From positions 1 to 64,000 of the forward strand of contig CBDCEE010000003.1 in assembly GCA_965215705.1 (NCBI GenBank): a stretch of DNA of 64,000 bases, read 5' to 3'. This document shows positions 8,601 through 16,240 of this stretch, piece after piece. Under the pieces are notes generated by a model that saw only the letters and a list, made by a program, of their open reading frames with translations, was not told the origin of the DNA and ran no database searches. This DNA is from JAAXPZ01 sp965215705 (GTDB lineage Bacteria; Campylobacterota; Campylobacteria; Campylobacterales; Sulfurovaceae). Made by a program: the position numbers and the translations under genes. The number at the start of each line of letters is the position of its first letter. Within the stretch, counting starts at the first letter, position 1.

Positions 8601-9698
8601 TTAAACTTTGTTAAAATCTAAATTTGGAGATATTGAGTCATAGTCAATTTCAGCAAATGTTTTCAATATTGACTCAAATAATATTTGTGACATAAGAGGA
8701 GACACAGCCATCCCTATCTGTCGTCTTACACTTTCCTTCTTCCCTACAAAGATAAAATCATCAGGGAATGTCTGTATACGTGCTCTTTCTCGGTTAGTGA
8801 GTGCTCTGTGCTCTTTATAGTGGTATCCATGTGTTCCACCGCCTCCGCTACCAGTAATTGTATAGGAAGGGTGATCTGGGTGTAGCCTTCTGTATATTTG
8901 GCTCATCTTTGCCCCTTTTACATTAAGCTGAAGATGTTTGGGTAGCTTTGTTTGCCATATATTCTCCCCAGGTTTAATATATTTTAACCGCTCCACCACA
9001 GTAGCCGACTGGTTTGTAACCTCATGATTGTATGCATCTTCTGGAATAGGTTCTTTTTCAAAAGTATCTTTGATGGAAACATATGTTTCTTTGGTTGTGG
9101 GAGAGGGAACCTTGAATTTTAAGCCAAATTTCTTATCTATTCCTACAATAATGATTCTGTGCCTTTTTTGTGGAACTCCATACTCTTCAAATCTATATTT
9201 GTGCACTGTAAGCTCATACCCATTGCCTGAATCTTTAAGATCATTAAGTATTTTGTGAAATGCTTTTCCTTCATTAGCACTGGTAAGACCACCCACATTC
9301 TCAGCTAAGAAAAATTTAGGTTTGAATTTATTCATAATATCAATTCCATATTTATACAGCCCACCGAAATTGCCATCCATTCCTTTGCTCTCACCAACAA
9401 TACTAAAATCGTTACAAGGAAATCCGTATGCAAATGCATCTATGGGCTTTAAAGAATTTAAGAATGTGCTATCCTGCATAAGTTCAACAATATCTCCACA
9501 AATAACATTTGAGTTCTTTATATTTTTTTTATATGTCTTGCAGGTATCTTCATGATAGTCAGTTGCCCATACAGATTCCATATGAAAAGTCATATTATTT
9601 TTTGAATCTTTTACTATTGCCTTTTCTGCTCCCAAGGCTAGACCTCCTGGTCCGCAAAAAAGCTCACCTAGCTTAAATACCATCTTTTTTTCTTTCAT
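8601..9698 (-). CDS. DNA cytosine-5 methyltransferase
   Basis: A 365-residue C5 methyltransferase. Motif I is ELFCGPGGLALG, the catalytic PC motif IV is AYGFPCNDFSIVG, motif VI is FLAENVGGL, motif VIII is KYRFEEYGVPQKRHRIIIVG, and the C-terminal motifs IX and X include RERARIQTFPDDF and QIGMAVSPLM. It methylates cytosine within the recognition site of the paired endonuclease, protecting host DNA. The ATG at 9698 is preferred because GGAG precedes it by 6 bases; an upstream in-frame TTG at 9710 lacks such a site. The promoter lies within a perfect 17-bp inverted repeat shared with the divergent gene at 9817, suggesting autoregulation. Confidence 0.95.
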   Translation of the reverse strand: MKEKKMVFKLGELFCGPGGLALGAEKAIVKDSKNNMTFHMESVWATDYHEDTCKTYKKNIKNSNVICGDIVELMQDSTFLNSLKPIDAFAYGFPCNDFSIVGESKGMDGNFGGLYKYGIDIMNKFKPKFFLAENVGGLTSANEGKAFHKILNDLKDSGNGYELTVHKYRFEEYGVPQKRHRIIIVGIDKKFGLKFKVPSPTTKETYVSIKDTFEKEPIPEDAYNHEVTNQSATVVERLKYIKPGENIWQTKLPKHLQLNVKGAKMSQIYRRLHPDHPSYTITGSGGGGTHGYHYKEHRALTNRERARIQTFPDDFIFVGKKESVRRQIGMAVSPLMSQILFESILKTFAEIDYDSISPNLDFNKV

Positions 9699-9715
9699 TT
9701 GGATCTCCAATATTA

Positions 9716-9763
9716 AAATACGCTGCGAATATAAACCTATTATATCATATTCGCAGCGTATTT
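9716..9763. promoter_or_regulatory. Perfect 17-bp inverted repeat over the divergent R-M promoter
   Basis: The arms AAATACGCTGCGAATAT (9716-9732) and ATATTCGCAGCGTATTT (9747-9763) are exact reverse complements separated by 14 bp. The spacer carries a leftward TATAAT, the likely -10 box of the methyltransferase gene, and the repeat also covers the region upstream of the rightward gene. Each arm contains one GCWGC pentamer (9722-9726 and 9753-9757), so the operator may contain the methyltransferase's own target. The length and symmetry fit an operator that shuts both promoters when bound. Confidence 0.8.
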
Positions 9764-9816
9764 CTCATTAAAAAATATCTTTGATATACTTTTCTATGTC
9801 AATTTTGAGGACTACA

Positions 9817-10650
9817 ATGAATAAAGTCACTATTCCAAGAGAAAGCATTCAGCAATCTATACGTTTTGGGGTCTCTTTCGCATCAGCTGAATATCAAAAG
9901 AGTTCTAGAGACTTTGGATCAAAACATGTAGAAAAAAGAAGTAACACGGACAAAACTGTTGATACGATTTCAGGAAAACTTGGTGAGTTTGCTTTTAAAG
10001 ATTTCTGTAATCAAAATGGATTAAATATTGAAATTGACTTGTCACTTAAGAGAGGATATAGAGAAATAGATGATGGTCAAGATATTGTGAGGGTTGGAGG
10101 GATAGCTCCAAATCTAAAATTTGACATAAAGGAATCTAAAAAATATGCACAGTGGCTTCTAGTAGAATCTCATAAACTTTCAAAAGAGATTATCTTCGCT
10201 GATGTATATATTTTTGTTCGTCTTGACCTTCCAAAAGGCATAGAGAAGAACTTGAATCTATTTGATCTGAACGTAGTCAATGCAGAGATATCTGGCTATG
10301 CGTACAAAGAGGACTTCTTTGATGCAGAAGGGAACGCATGGTTTGATTATAAGGAAGGATCAAGGCTATTAAAGCAAAAGGTAGCTACCAAATTCTTTTT
10401 AGCAGATGATTTAGATTTTCGTAATTATAAAAAAAGCTTCTTAGCAAAAGAGTATAATAAAATTAAATCTAGTGGTGACGATATCTTTATAAATATCTCA
10501 TTAAAGGCAGAACAAAATTTTGGACTACCTATTGGGATGTTAAGGAACACCAAGGATGATTATGAAGAGCTATTCAAGGTTCTTTCAAATAAAGATGTCC
10601 AAGTCGAGCATATTATAGACAGATACAGAAGACTTTATAAATATTCTTAA
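9817..10650 (+). CDS. Hypothetical protein divergent from the R-M genes; possible PD-(D/E)XK nuclease
   Basis: A 277-residue soluble protein. The ATG at 9817 is chosen because GAGG lies 6 bases upstream; in-frame starts further upstream have no ribosome site. The segment GKLGEFAFKDF followed about 55 residues later by LKFDIKESKKYAQWLLVE resembles an E ... D ... (E/D)xK arrangement of PD-(D/E)XK nucleases, but this is my reading by eye. It is transcribed divergently from the methyltransferase through the shared inverted-repeat promoter, so it may be a further component of the restriction system (a second nuclease or specificity helper). No family name can be given with confidence. Confidence 0.6.
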   Translation: MNKVTIPRESIQQSIRFGVSFASAEYQKSSRDFGSKHVEKRSNTDKTVDTISGKLGEFAFKDFCNQNGLNIEIDLSLKRGYREIDDGQDIVRVGGIAPNLKFDIKESKKYAQWLLVESHKLSKEIIFADVYIFVRLDLPKGIEKNLNLFDLNVVNAEISGYAYKEDFFDAEGNAWFDYKEGSRLLKQKVATKFFLADDLDFRNYKKSFLAKEYNKIKSSGDDIFINISLKAEQNFGLPIGMLRNTKDDYEELFKVLSNKDVQVEHIIDRYRRLYKYS

Positions 10651-10716
10651 TAATATTTGCGATATGATAAGACTACATAAGATACATTTATTATATATGT
10701 GCAGCAGGTAGAACAA

Positions 10717-10950
10717 ATGAATAAAAAAGAGCTTTCCCTAGAAGCGAAGAAAATAGTTAAAATGTTAATGGCGGAAGAGGACATTTCATATATTGATTTA
10801 CAGAAGAAACTTGATATGAGTGGTTATCACTATTCTGTAGAAGCCCTAAGAAGTAAAGTGTTTAGAGGAACATATGATATACGCTTCCTTATCGAGGTTA
10901 CAGAAGCACTAGACAAGAAAATTAAAATTATAGACAAAGATATTGTCTAA
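10717..10950 (+). CDS. DUF6471-like small HTH protein
   Basis: A 77-residue protein from ATG 10717, which I prefer over an in-frame GTG at 10699. It resembles the DUF6471 family: a helical DNA-binding-like fold with EEDISYIDLQKKLDM and the characteristic ALRSKVFRGTYDIRFLIEV. Members are presumed small transcription regulators, often near restriction or mobile-element genes. Located 66 bp after the putative nuclease, it is a candidate controller for the restriction locus and could be the protein that binds the 17-bp inverted repeat. That function is inference. Confidence 0.65.
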   Translation: MNKKELSLEAKKIVKMLMAEEDISYIDLQKKLDMSGYHYSVEALRSKVFRGTYDIRFLIEVTEALDKKIKIIDKDIV

Positions 10951-10970
10951 AATAATGAATAGGAGAAAAT

Positions 10971-11210
10971 ATGAGAAAAATAATTTATGTAGTCGTTCTT
11001 TTTATTTTTTATACGACTCTATTACAAGCCCGAACAACATGCAGCCAATTCAAGGATCATGCTCAAGCTCAAAGATATTATGAGGCTGGCAAGAGAGGAT
11101 ATAAGTCACTAGACAGAGATAAAGATGGTGAAGCCTGTGAGTGCCTTAAAGGCGGATCTTCATACGGAAAGAGTGTCTGTAGGAGATGGCGAAAGAAGCA
11201 TGGGAAATAG
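10971..11210 (+). CDS. Secreted Excalibur calcium-binding domain protein
   Basis: A 79-residue protein with a signal peptide (about 1-21, ending LLQARTTC) and an Excalibur domain. The domain's calcium-binding loop is LDRDKDGEACE, with flanking cysteines. Excalibur domains are often attached to or encoded near extracellular nucleases. An AGGAG ribosome site precedes the ATG. It is followed 12 bp later by another exported protein with a nuclease-like pattern and then a NERD-domain gene, suggesting a small operon. Confidence 0.8.
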   Translation: MRKIIYVVVLFIFYTTLLQARTTCSQFKDHAQAQRYYEAGKRGYKSLDRDKDGEACECLKGGSSYGKSVCRRWRKKHGK

Positions 11211-11222
11211 AGATACTGCACT

Positions 11223-11933
11223 ATGCAAGTAAAACACCTACTCCTTACGCTCATCTTTTCTCTATCTCTCTTCTCCAGAGAAGTCCCACCAAATGCCAAG
11301 ATCCAAGGCAGACTCAATATCATCAATGGTGCCAGTGCAGAGTGTGTGATGCACAAGTTCTATACTGGTACAGGATGGAAGCAATTAGAGGGTGAGATTG
11401 GGCGTAATGGTATAGATGGACTTTACTATAAAGAGAAATATGGAAATATCAAAGAAGTGCTTGTAGCAGAGTCCAAATGGAATAAGTCTAGACTGGGACT
11501 AAGTGGCAAGGGTAAAACAGTCAAGCAAATGTCACAAGAGTGGGTACTACGTACTATGGATAAGCTTGTCAATAAACTCCATACACGTATCTACACAAGC
11601 CTAAGGGAACTGATCCGTCATGATCAGTACAGAGCTAGGCTGTTTAGACTTAAACCCACCAGAGGTAATGCCATACAGATATCTATCTACAAGATCAAAA
11701 ACAAGGGAGCCAAAGCCTTTGATGAGAGTATAGAGAGCAAACTCAAGCCTATTAAGATCATGGCTCCTCGAAATAGCTTTGAGACTAAGATGGTGAATGC
11801 CTACAATAGCTGCAGAGATCATTATTTACATAAGTACCTTGGTACTGTCTTGACTGACTCTGAGATCCAAGAATTACTACAGGACAACTATATCAAGAAG
11901 CGGGATGTAGTGAAGATGATACAGAGGCATTAG
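11223..11933 (+). CDS. Exported protein with restriction-endonuclease-fold-toxin-like pattern
   Basis: A 236-residue protein with an N-terminal signal peptide (LLLTLIFSLSLFS). Residues about 55-110 read GRNGIDGLYYKE, then VLVAESKWNKSRLGLSGKGK and KQMSQEWV. This closely resembles the PD-(D/E)XK-type nuclease domain found at the end of polymorphic toxins, with Asp in GIDG and ExK in AESKWN as the metal-binding set. Unlike those toxins it is short and has its own signal peptide. The 130-residue C-terminus is not recognised. It lies between the Excalibur gene and the NERD gene (1-bp gap to the latter), so the three are probably co-expressed. Nuclease activity is inferred. Confidence 0.62.
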   Translation: MQVKHLLLTLIFSLSLFSREVPPNAKIQGRLNIINGASAECVMHKFYTGTGWKQLEGEIGRNGIDGLYYKEKYGNIKEVLVAESKWNKSRLGLSGKGKTVKQMSQEWVLRTMDKLVNKLHTRIYTSLRELIRHDQYRARLFRLKPTRGNAIQISIYKIKNKGAKAFDESIESKLKPIKIMAPRNSFETKMVNAYNSCRDHYLHKYLGTVLTDSEIQELLQDNYIKKRDVVKMIQRH

Positions 11934-11934
11934 T

Positions 11935-12732
11935 ATGGTAGTTTCCCCACTCTCCTATATTAACCCCTTATATATAGTTGCTTTTTTTGCTTCCGTTATC
12001 CTCATTGCTATCGCAAAGAGCCCTTGGTTTAAGGGTATAGTAGGAGAGGCAATTGTCAATGCCTCTACCCGAATGCTCCTAAACAAAGAAGAGTACACCA
12101 TGATTAAAGATGTTACTCTTCTTTTAGATGATGGCAGTACTACCCAGATAGATCATATCATTGTTTCAAGATATGGTATTTTTGTAGTAGAAACAAAAAA
12201 TATGAAGGGCTGGATATTTGGAAATGAACGTCAAAAAAAGTGGACACAAAAAATATACAAGCAGACACACCCCTTCCAAAATCCACTACATCAAAACTAC
12301 AAACACACCAAAGCCATACAAGAACTTCTTGATCTAGAAGAGAGTGAGGTATTTTCTCTGGTTGTGTTTGTAGGAGAGAGTACCTTCAAAACAGACATGC
12401 CACCCAATGTTACCCAGGGCATTGGCTATATCAGATACATCAAGTCCAAGGAAACCCCTCTCTTTTCATCTCATGAAGTAGATGCATATGTTGCTAAAAT
12501 CCATAGAGGCAGAATGGCACCAACCAGGAAAACGAGAAAAGAACATATTGCCAATATTAAAAACCCAAAAAGAAGGACTCCGTCAATAGTGATCCCAGAA
12601 GCCATATCTTGCCCAAAGTGTGGAAGCGAGATGGTGCTAAGAACTGCCCAAAAGGGACACTATAAAGGAAAAGAGTTTTGGGGGTGCTCTAAATATCCTT
12701 ACTGTAAAGGGGTTATCAATATTGAGAAATAG
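11935..12732 (+). CDS. NERD-domain protein with C-terminal zinc ribbon
   Basis: A 265-residue protein: an N-terminal membrane segment (about 8-27), a NERD (nuclease-related) domain, and a topoisomerase-type zinc ribbon. NERD features are GIVGEAIVNA, TQIDHIIVSRYGIFVVETKNMKGWIFG and HPFQNPLHQNYKHTKAIQ. The zinc ribbon at the end reads CPKCGSEMVLR ... GCSKYPYCKG. NERD proteins belong to the PD-(D/E)XK superfamily and are presumed to act on DNA, here tethered to the inner membrane. It follows the exported nuclease-like gene by one base. Domain assignment is firm; substrate is unknown. Confidence 0.88.
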   Translation: MVVSPLSYINPLYIVAFFASVILIAIAKSPWFKGIVGEAIVNASTRMLLNKEEYTMIKDVTLLLDDGSTTQIDHIIVSRYGIFVVETKNMKGWIFGNERQKKWTQKIYKQTHPFQNPLHQNYKHTKAIQELLDLEESEVFSLVVFVGESTFKTDMPPNVTQGIGYIRYIKSKETPLFSSHEVDAYVAKIHRGRMAPTRKTRKEHIANIKNPKRRTPSIVIPEAISCPKCGSEMVLRTAQKGHYKGKEFWGCSKYPYCKGVINIEK

Positions 12733-12829
12733 CACTATCTGTTTACTGGCCATATTGCACGATAGAATATACATGATATAATGTTGGTATAGCATACAAG
12801 GAACTAACTAAATAAACTAAAGGATTTTA

Positions 12830-12922
12830 ATGGCACTTACAGCACTTGTAATCACTGCACTTTTTTTCGTCTTTTCATTTGTTTATGGTGCTTACATATT
12901 GATTACTAACCTTGATGAATAG
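12830..12922 (+). CDS. Candidate 30-residue single-pass membrane peptide
   Basis: ATG 12830 opens a 30-codon frame encoding an almost wholly hydrophobic peptide (MALTALVITALFFVFSFVYG, then AYILITNLDE). An AAAGGA ribosome site lies 6 bases upstream, and a TATAAT near 12777-12782 could be its promoter. It is the only coding candidate in the 360-bp gap after the NERD gene. Small membrane peptides of this kind occur as toxins or as subunits of membrane complexes. Similarity evidence is lacking. Confidence 0.4.
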   Translation: MALTALVITALFFVFSFVYGAYILITNLDE

Positions 12923-13092
12923 CATTCTGCCTCTTTATCTATGAGATACCTTGATAACATACTAACTGATATTGAAATATAAAAACCTCTCAGCCAATCC
13001 AGTATTACTTCACAATCAATGAAGTTATCCTTCTTTCTCTTATTCTATCATGTATAATTCATAGATAATTCTACATTTAGGAGAAGATACAT

Positions 13093-13524
13093 ATGAGAGA
13101 AATACTGACAGAGATGCTTGTACATGGTAGAGCTATAGATATCACCAATGAGGTGATTCCTGATAGAAGGCATTTTTACTTTGATGGCTATGATGAGGAT
13201 GAAGAAACTACAGAGATAAGAATTGAAGCCTACATAGATACAGAAAATCAAAATGAACTCTTCTACGTACTTTATGAATTAGAGGAAGGTAAGGATAGTG
13301 AAGATCCGGACGAATGGTGTATAGAATTTATTTCCGATATAAAAGGATTGCATGCAGACTTTCCCAGTCTGATACAAAGAATGGCAAGATATGCATTACA
13401 CACAGATAGAGAATTTACAATCGAGGGAGTATCTGTAAAAGAGTACTTTTCGGAGGATGATATCGATCATAGGTATGCATTCTTGAATTTACCACCAGAA
13501 GAAGGTGTAAGTGCGATCAAGTAA
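13093..13524 (+). CDS. Acidic hypothetical protein
   Basis: A 143-residue, strongly acidic soluble protein starting at ATG 13093 with an AGGAG site upstream and a TATAAT near 13050. No family recognised. It is first in a tightly overlapping set of three genes (13093-14054), each start overlapping the previous stop, which indicates one translationally coupled operon. The abundance of Asp and Glu (for example DGYDEDEETTE) could suit a DNA-mimic or protein-binding role, but that is speculation. Confidence 0.6.
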   Translation: MREILTEMLVHGRAIDITNEVIPDRRHFYFDGYDEDEETTEIRIEAYIDTENQNELFYVLYELEEGKDSEDPDEWCIEFISDIKGLHADFPSLIQRMARYALHTDREFTIEGVSVKEYFSEDDIDHRYAFLNLPPEEGVSAIK

Positions 13525-13825
13525 AGAGATATTATCTGATCTAAGCAAAGAGTGCTTTAACCAGATCACTCACTACAAGTTCAATAAAAATACCCTTCAT
13601 GTAGCAGAACGCTACCGCAAAGGAAGACTGGATGGACTACAGTATATCTCAGAACTTACACTCTACTATATGCAAAGAGAACAGGCGTTACGAAGAGAGT
13701 TTGAAAGCCAACTGCTCAAACAAATGAAAGGCATGAACTGTCTTAACAATGGAGAGTACAAACAAGGGCTCTATGATGTCCTACATGAATTTGAAAATCT
13801 ATTTAAAAGGATTGAAAATGGATAA
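13511..13825 (+). CDS. Hypothetical helical protein
   Basis: A 104-residue basic, helical protein starting with GTG 13511, overlapping the previous gene by 14 bp. It has no signal peptide, membrane segment or recognised domain. The middle of the three-gene operon; its stop overlaps the next ATG. The overlaps support it as a real gene, but nothing indicates its function. Confidence 0.55.
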   Translation: MRSSKEILSDLSKECFNQITHYKFNKNTLHVAERYRKGRLDGLQYISELTLYYMQREQALRREFESQLLKQMKGMNCLNNGEYKQGLYDVLHEFENLFKRIENG

Positions 13826-14054
13826 TGAACGAAAGCAACTACTCAAAGATGAGATTGTATACATGATCAATAAAAGAAGCCAAGGCATGATGACAAGTGG
13901 CGTGCCTGTTGAGCTCTTCTACCATGGTACAGACGAGGAGATTACCAAAGAAAATATTGATACGATGCTGGATGAGCTCAAAGAGGAGTATCGTATCATT
14001 GAAAGAAATGGATGCCTTTCTGCTTATTCCAAACCAAGTGGTGAGAGCAGTTAA
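13818..14054 (+). CDS. Small hypothetical protein, end of three-gene operon
   Basis: A 78-residue protein from ATG 13818, chosen because AAAAGGA lies upstream and the ATG overlaps the preceding stop. The sequence (NERKQLLKDEIVYMINKRSQ ... YRIIERNGCLSAYS) looks like a compact winged-helix or HTH-type fold, as seen in small regulators, but no family is recognised. Confidence 0.55.
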   Translation: MDNERKQLLKDEIVYMINKRSQGMMTSGVPVELFYHGTDEEITKENIDTMLDELKEEYRIIERNGCLSAYSKPSGESS

Positions 14055-14175
14055 AATAGAGTAAATTTCATATTTCCTGTACGTGCCACAATTTTGATAT
14101 AATAAAGCAAAAAACCAAAATACAAGTGTCACACAATAACGCTGCCCCTAAGTGGTAGCACAGGAAGGAAGAACT

Positions 14176-15168
14176 ATGAAAGTTCCATTTGGGCTTCATC
14201 GTGAAACCAACGACTATATTGGTATTGATGAAGCAGACAGAGGTTTGGCTTGTGACTGTATCTGCCCCAGTTGCGGAATGAGGCTACAGGCAAGAAAAGG
14301 GAAGGAGAGAGAATATCACTTCTCCCATCATAAGGCGGCACAAAAAGAAGATTGTCAATACTCTTATTGGGTATCGGTACGATCCATGGCAAAACAGCTT
14401 ATAGGGAAATACAAAAAGATTTCTTTCAATTATAAAACTATCAAGGCATTACCCGTCAGTCCCTACAGGGATATAGTTATTTTTCAGGTAACACTTGACC
14501 CAAGAGTCAAAGAGTATCAGTTTGATTTGAAAGTATCAAGCTCAATTGGTGACTTCTATATCTATTTTCTTACAGATGAAGAGGATAACGGTAGGGCAAG
14601 GATGCATTATAATGACACAAGAGTCTATTTCAATGACTGGGCTGTCCTAGAAATAGATCTCTCCAGTATGAAGCAGCATGATAGAAATGCTGGTGAGCAC
14701 CTACGGTCTCTTCTTTTTGATAGGATGGATAATAAGAATTTTCTTCTACCCGAAAAAAAGTTCCAAAGTAAAGAGATCCTACCGTCACAAGAGCAAAGCA
14801 AAGAGTATGCAGCAGAAGAAGCCCTTATTCCAGAGGAAGTTTGTATAGAGTCATTCTATAATACCCCTGATAAGATCAGGGAAGAGGCCTATACTTTATA
14901 CAAGAATAATTGCCCTAAATATTTCAATCAAGATAGAGATAAGCTATCATTTGATGTCATCCGAAAGAAGGAAGATATGTTTAAATCTACTTTTTTTATT
15001 AGATATTATGGCGAGTACTTCGGGGCAATACGCTATGATGGATACTACTACGTATTCAAAGTTGAGAATGACATGATCATTCCTTATGCAATAAAAGAGA
15101 GATCTATATATATGCTCAAAAAAAGGCTTAAAGCTATTCTGTTTAAAGAGAGAGAACGCTTCTTTTAG
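14176..15168 (+). CDS. CoiA-like protein
   Basis: A 330-residue protein whose N-terminus resembles the competence protein CoiA: a zinc-binding CDCICPSCGMRLQAR followed by KEREYHFSHHKAAQKEDC, where His-rich and Cys residues are typical of the family. CoiA-like proteins are found with competence and recombination genes and in mobile islands, and carry a nuclease-like region. The remaining 240 residues are not recognised. ATG 14176 is preferred (AGGAAGGA upstream) over GTG 14152. A TATAAT near 14098 is a likely promoter. It is the last substantial rightward gene of the island. Confidence 0.65.
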   Translation: MKVPFGLHRETNDYIGIDEADRGLACDCICPSCGMRLQARKGKEREYHFSHHKAAQKEDCQYSYWVSVRSMAKQLIGKYKKISFNYKTIKALPVSPYRDIVIFQVTLDPRVKEYQFDLKVSSSIGDFYIYFLTDEEDNGRARMHYNDTRVYFNDWAVLEIDLSSMKQHDRNAGEHLRSLLFDRMDNKNFLLPEKKFQSKEILPSQEQSKEYAAEEALIPEEVCIESFYNTPDKIREEAYTLYKNNCPKYFNQDRDKLSFDVIRKKEDMFKSTFFIRYYGEYFGAIRYDGYYYVFKVENDMIIPYAIKERSIYMLKKRLKAILFKERERFF

Positions 15169-15804
15169 AATATGACACAATTGTACTGTAGACATTTTCT
15201 GCTATAAACGGATAAGTTCTCTAGCTGTGAAGTAGGCTTATTATAATGTTCTTTGTCTGGTACTAACTATCAACATATTAGCTCCTTGGGTAATATTTCA
15301 TACTCAACTGATAATATATTGATAATTAAGTGGAATGAATAACCATTAGCTATTATTTTGCTTTGTTATAGCCCAGAAGATCTCGACATAAATACAATTA
15401 ACAATATGTTTATTTTTAGAGACACTAAAGGGATGATGATATAAAATCATATCGGGTAAGAAGCAGATCCGTTTCATCAACTGCAAGCCATAAAGATATT
15501 AGTCGTATCTACAAGGCTCTAAGAAGCTGCTGCAACCTTTTGAGAACTAAGAGCCCTTTTGAGGGCTCACCTACATAAGAAGAAAATCACTCATTGACTA
15601 ATCAACTTATTTTACTTTCATTTCACAAAACCTCTATCTTATTTGATACCTATTTGGTTTTTCGTAGTTAAGTAATTTGATGATAAATACATAAAGAAGG
15701 TAACTAGCTTTTTGGCTCTTTAGTTAAGCCTATTATTCATAGTTAAGTTCTTAACTATGATGGATCAAGGCTGGGAGGTAGTTTGTTAAGAGTTGATTTC
15801 TTAG
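15169..15804. other. 636-bp noncoding stretch at the right side of the island
   Basis: No convincing gene on either strand. Contents: an AT-rich stretch, a GAGCCC/GGGCTC hairpin at 15551-15568 with a 6-base loop and no T-run, and the cluster of TAGTTAAG repeats at 15665-15760. Noncoding DNA of this length near the junction with housekeeping genes is what the end of an integrated element would look like. Confidence 0.6.
15665..15760. repeat. Clustered TAGTTAAG repeats with an 11-bp inverted repeat
   Basis: TAGTTAAG occurs three times in direct orientation (15665-15672, 15721-15728, 15740-15747) and once inverted (15750-15757). The last two copies form a near-palindrome with arms TCATAGTTAAG and CTTAACTATGA (15737-15747, 15750-15760) and a TT centre. 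Multiple short repeats plus a palindrome in noncoding DNA near an island end are typical of a recombinase or repressor binding region. Confidence 0.6.
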
Positions 15805-16008
15805 TCATATCTTAGAAGAGTCATCTCTGTCCACAGCATAAAATCTACCATCACTTCCTCTCTCTCGAACAGAAACAACGATAAACTCTTTCCCTTTGAG
15901 GTTGACAGTAGTATTACCTACTTTGAAGGAAGTGATACCCAGAGGGATCACTTTTTGTGCAAAAACAAGGCTACTCATAAACAGAACCAATAGTATAATC
16001 TTTTTCAT
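15805..16008 (-). CDS. Small exported hypothetical protein
   Basis: A 67-residue protein with a clear signal peptide (KKIILLVLFMSSLVFAQ); the mature part of about 49 residues is polar and ends in YAVDRDDSSKI. The ATG at 16008 has a GGAGG site about 8 bases upstream. No family recognised. It lies between the repeat cluster and the atpE leader, so it may be the last island gene or the first resident one. Confidence 0.5.
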   Translation of the reverse strand: MKKIILLVLFMSSLVFAQKVIPLGITSFKVGNTTVNLKGKEFIVVSVRERGSDGRFYAVDRDDSSKI

Positions 16009-16091
16009 GGAGGATATCTTTATCTCTTAATTTAGCCACATTCTATCATAAATAGATCAAAATTTACTGGTAGTTGTAACCTACACTTTGG

Positions 16092-16240
16092 TATAATTAC
16101 GCGTCTTATTTTGGGTGACAAGTAGGGAAACAGGTGGCATTTATGTCTCTGTTGGCAGTGGTGACGCTGTTTACGCTATCCGAACGGATCTGAGGGACAA
16201 GTCGAAGAGGACTCAAAGCTCATACATTAAAGGATATTAA
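16092..16240 (+). promoter_or_regulatory. atpE promoter and long structured leader
   Basis: TATAAT at 16092-16097 would start transcription near 16104, leaving about 137 nt before the atpE ATG. The leader can fold: TGTCTCT (16144-16150) pairs with AGGGACA (16193-16199, one G-T), enclosing ATCC/GGAT (16178-16181 with 16186-16189). The motif GACAAGT occurs twice. The leader is richer in G+C than its surroundings. No known riboswitch is recognised. Confidence 0.45.

Noticed and set aside
15551..15568. GAGCCC/GGGCTC hairpin as a transcription terminator
   Set aside because: Only 6 bp of stem, no T-run, and no gene ends nearby; listed only as part of the noncoding stretch.
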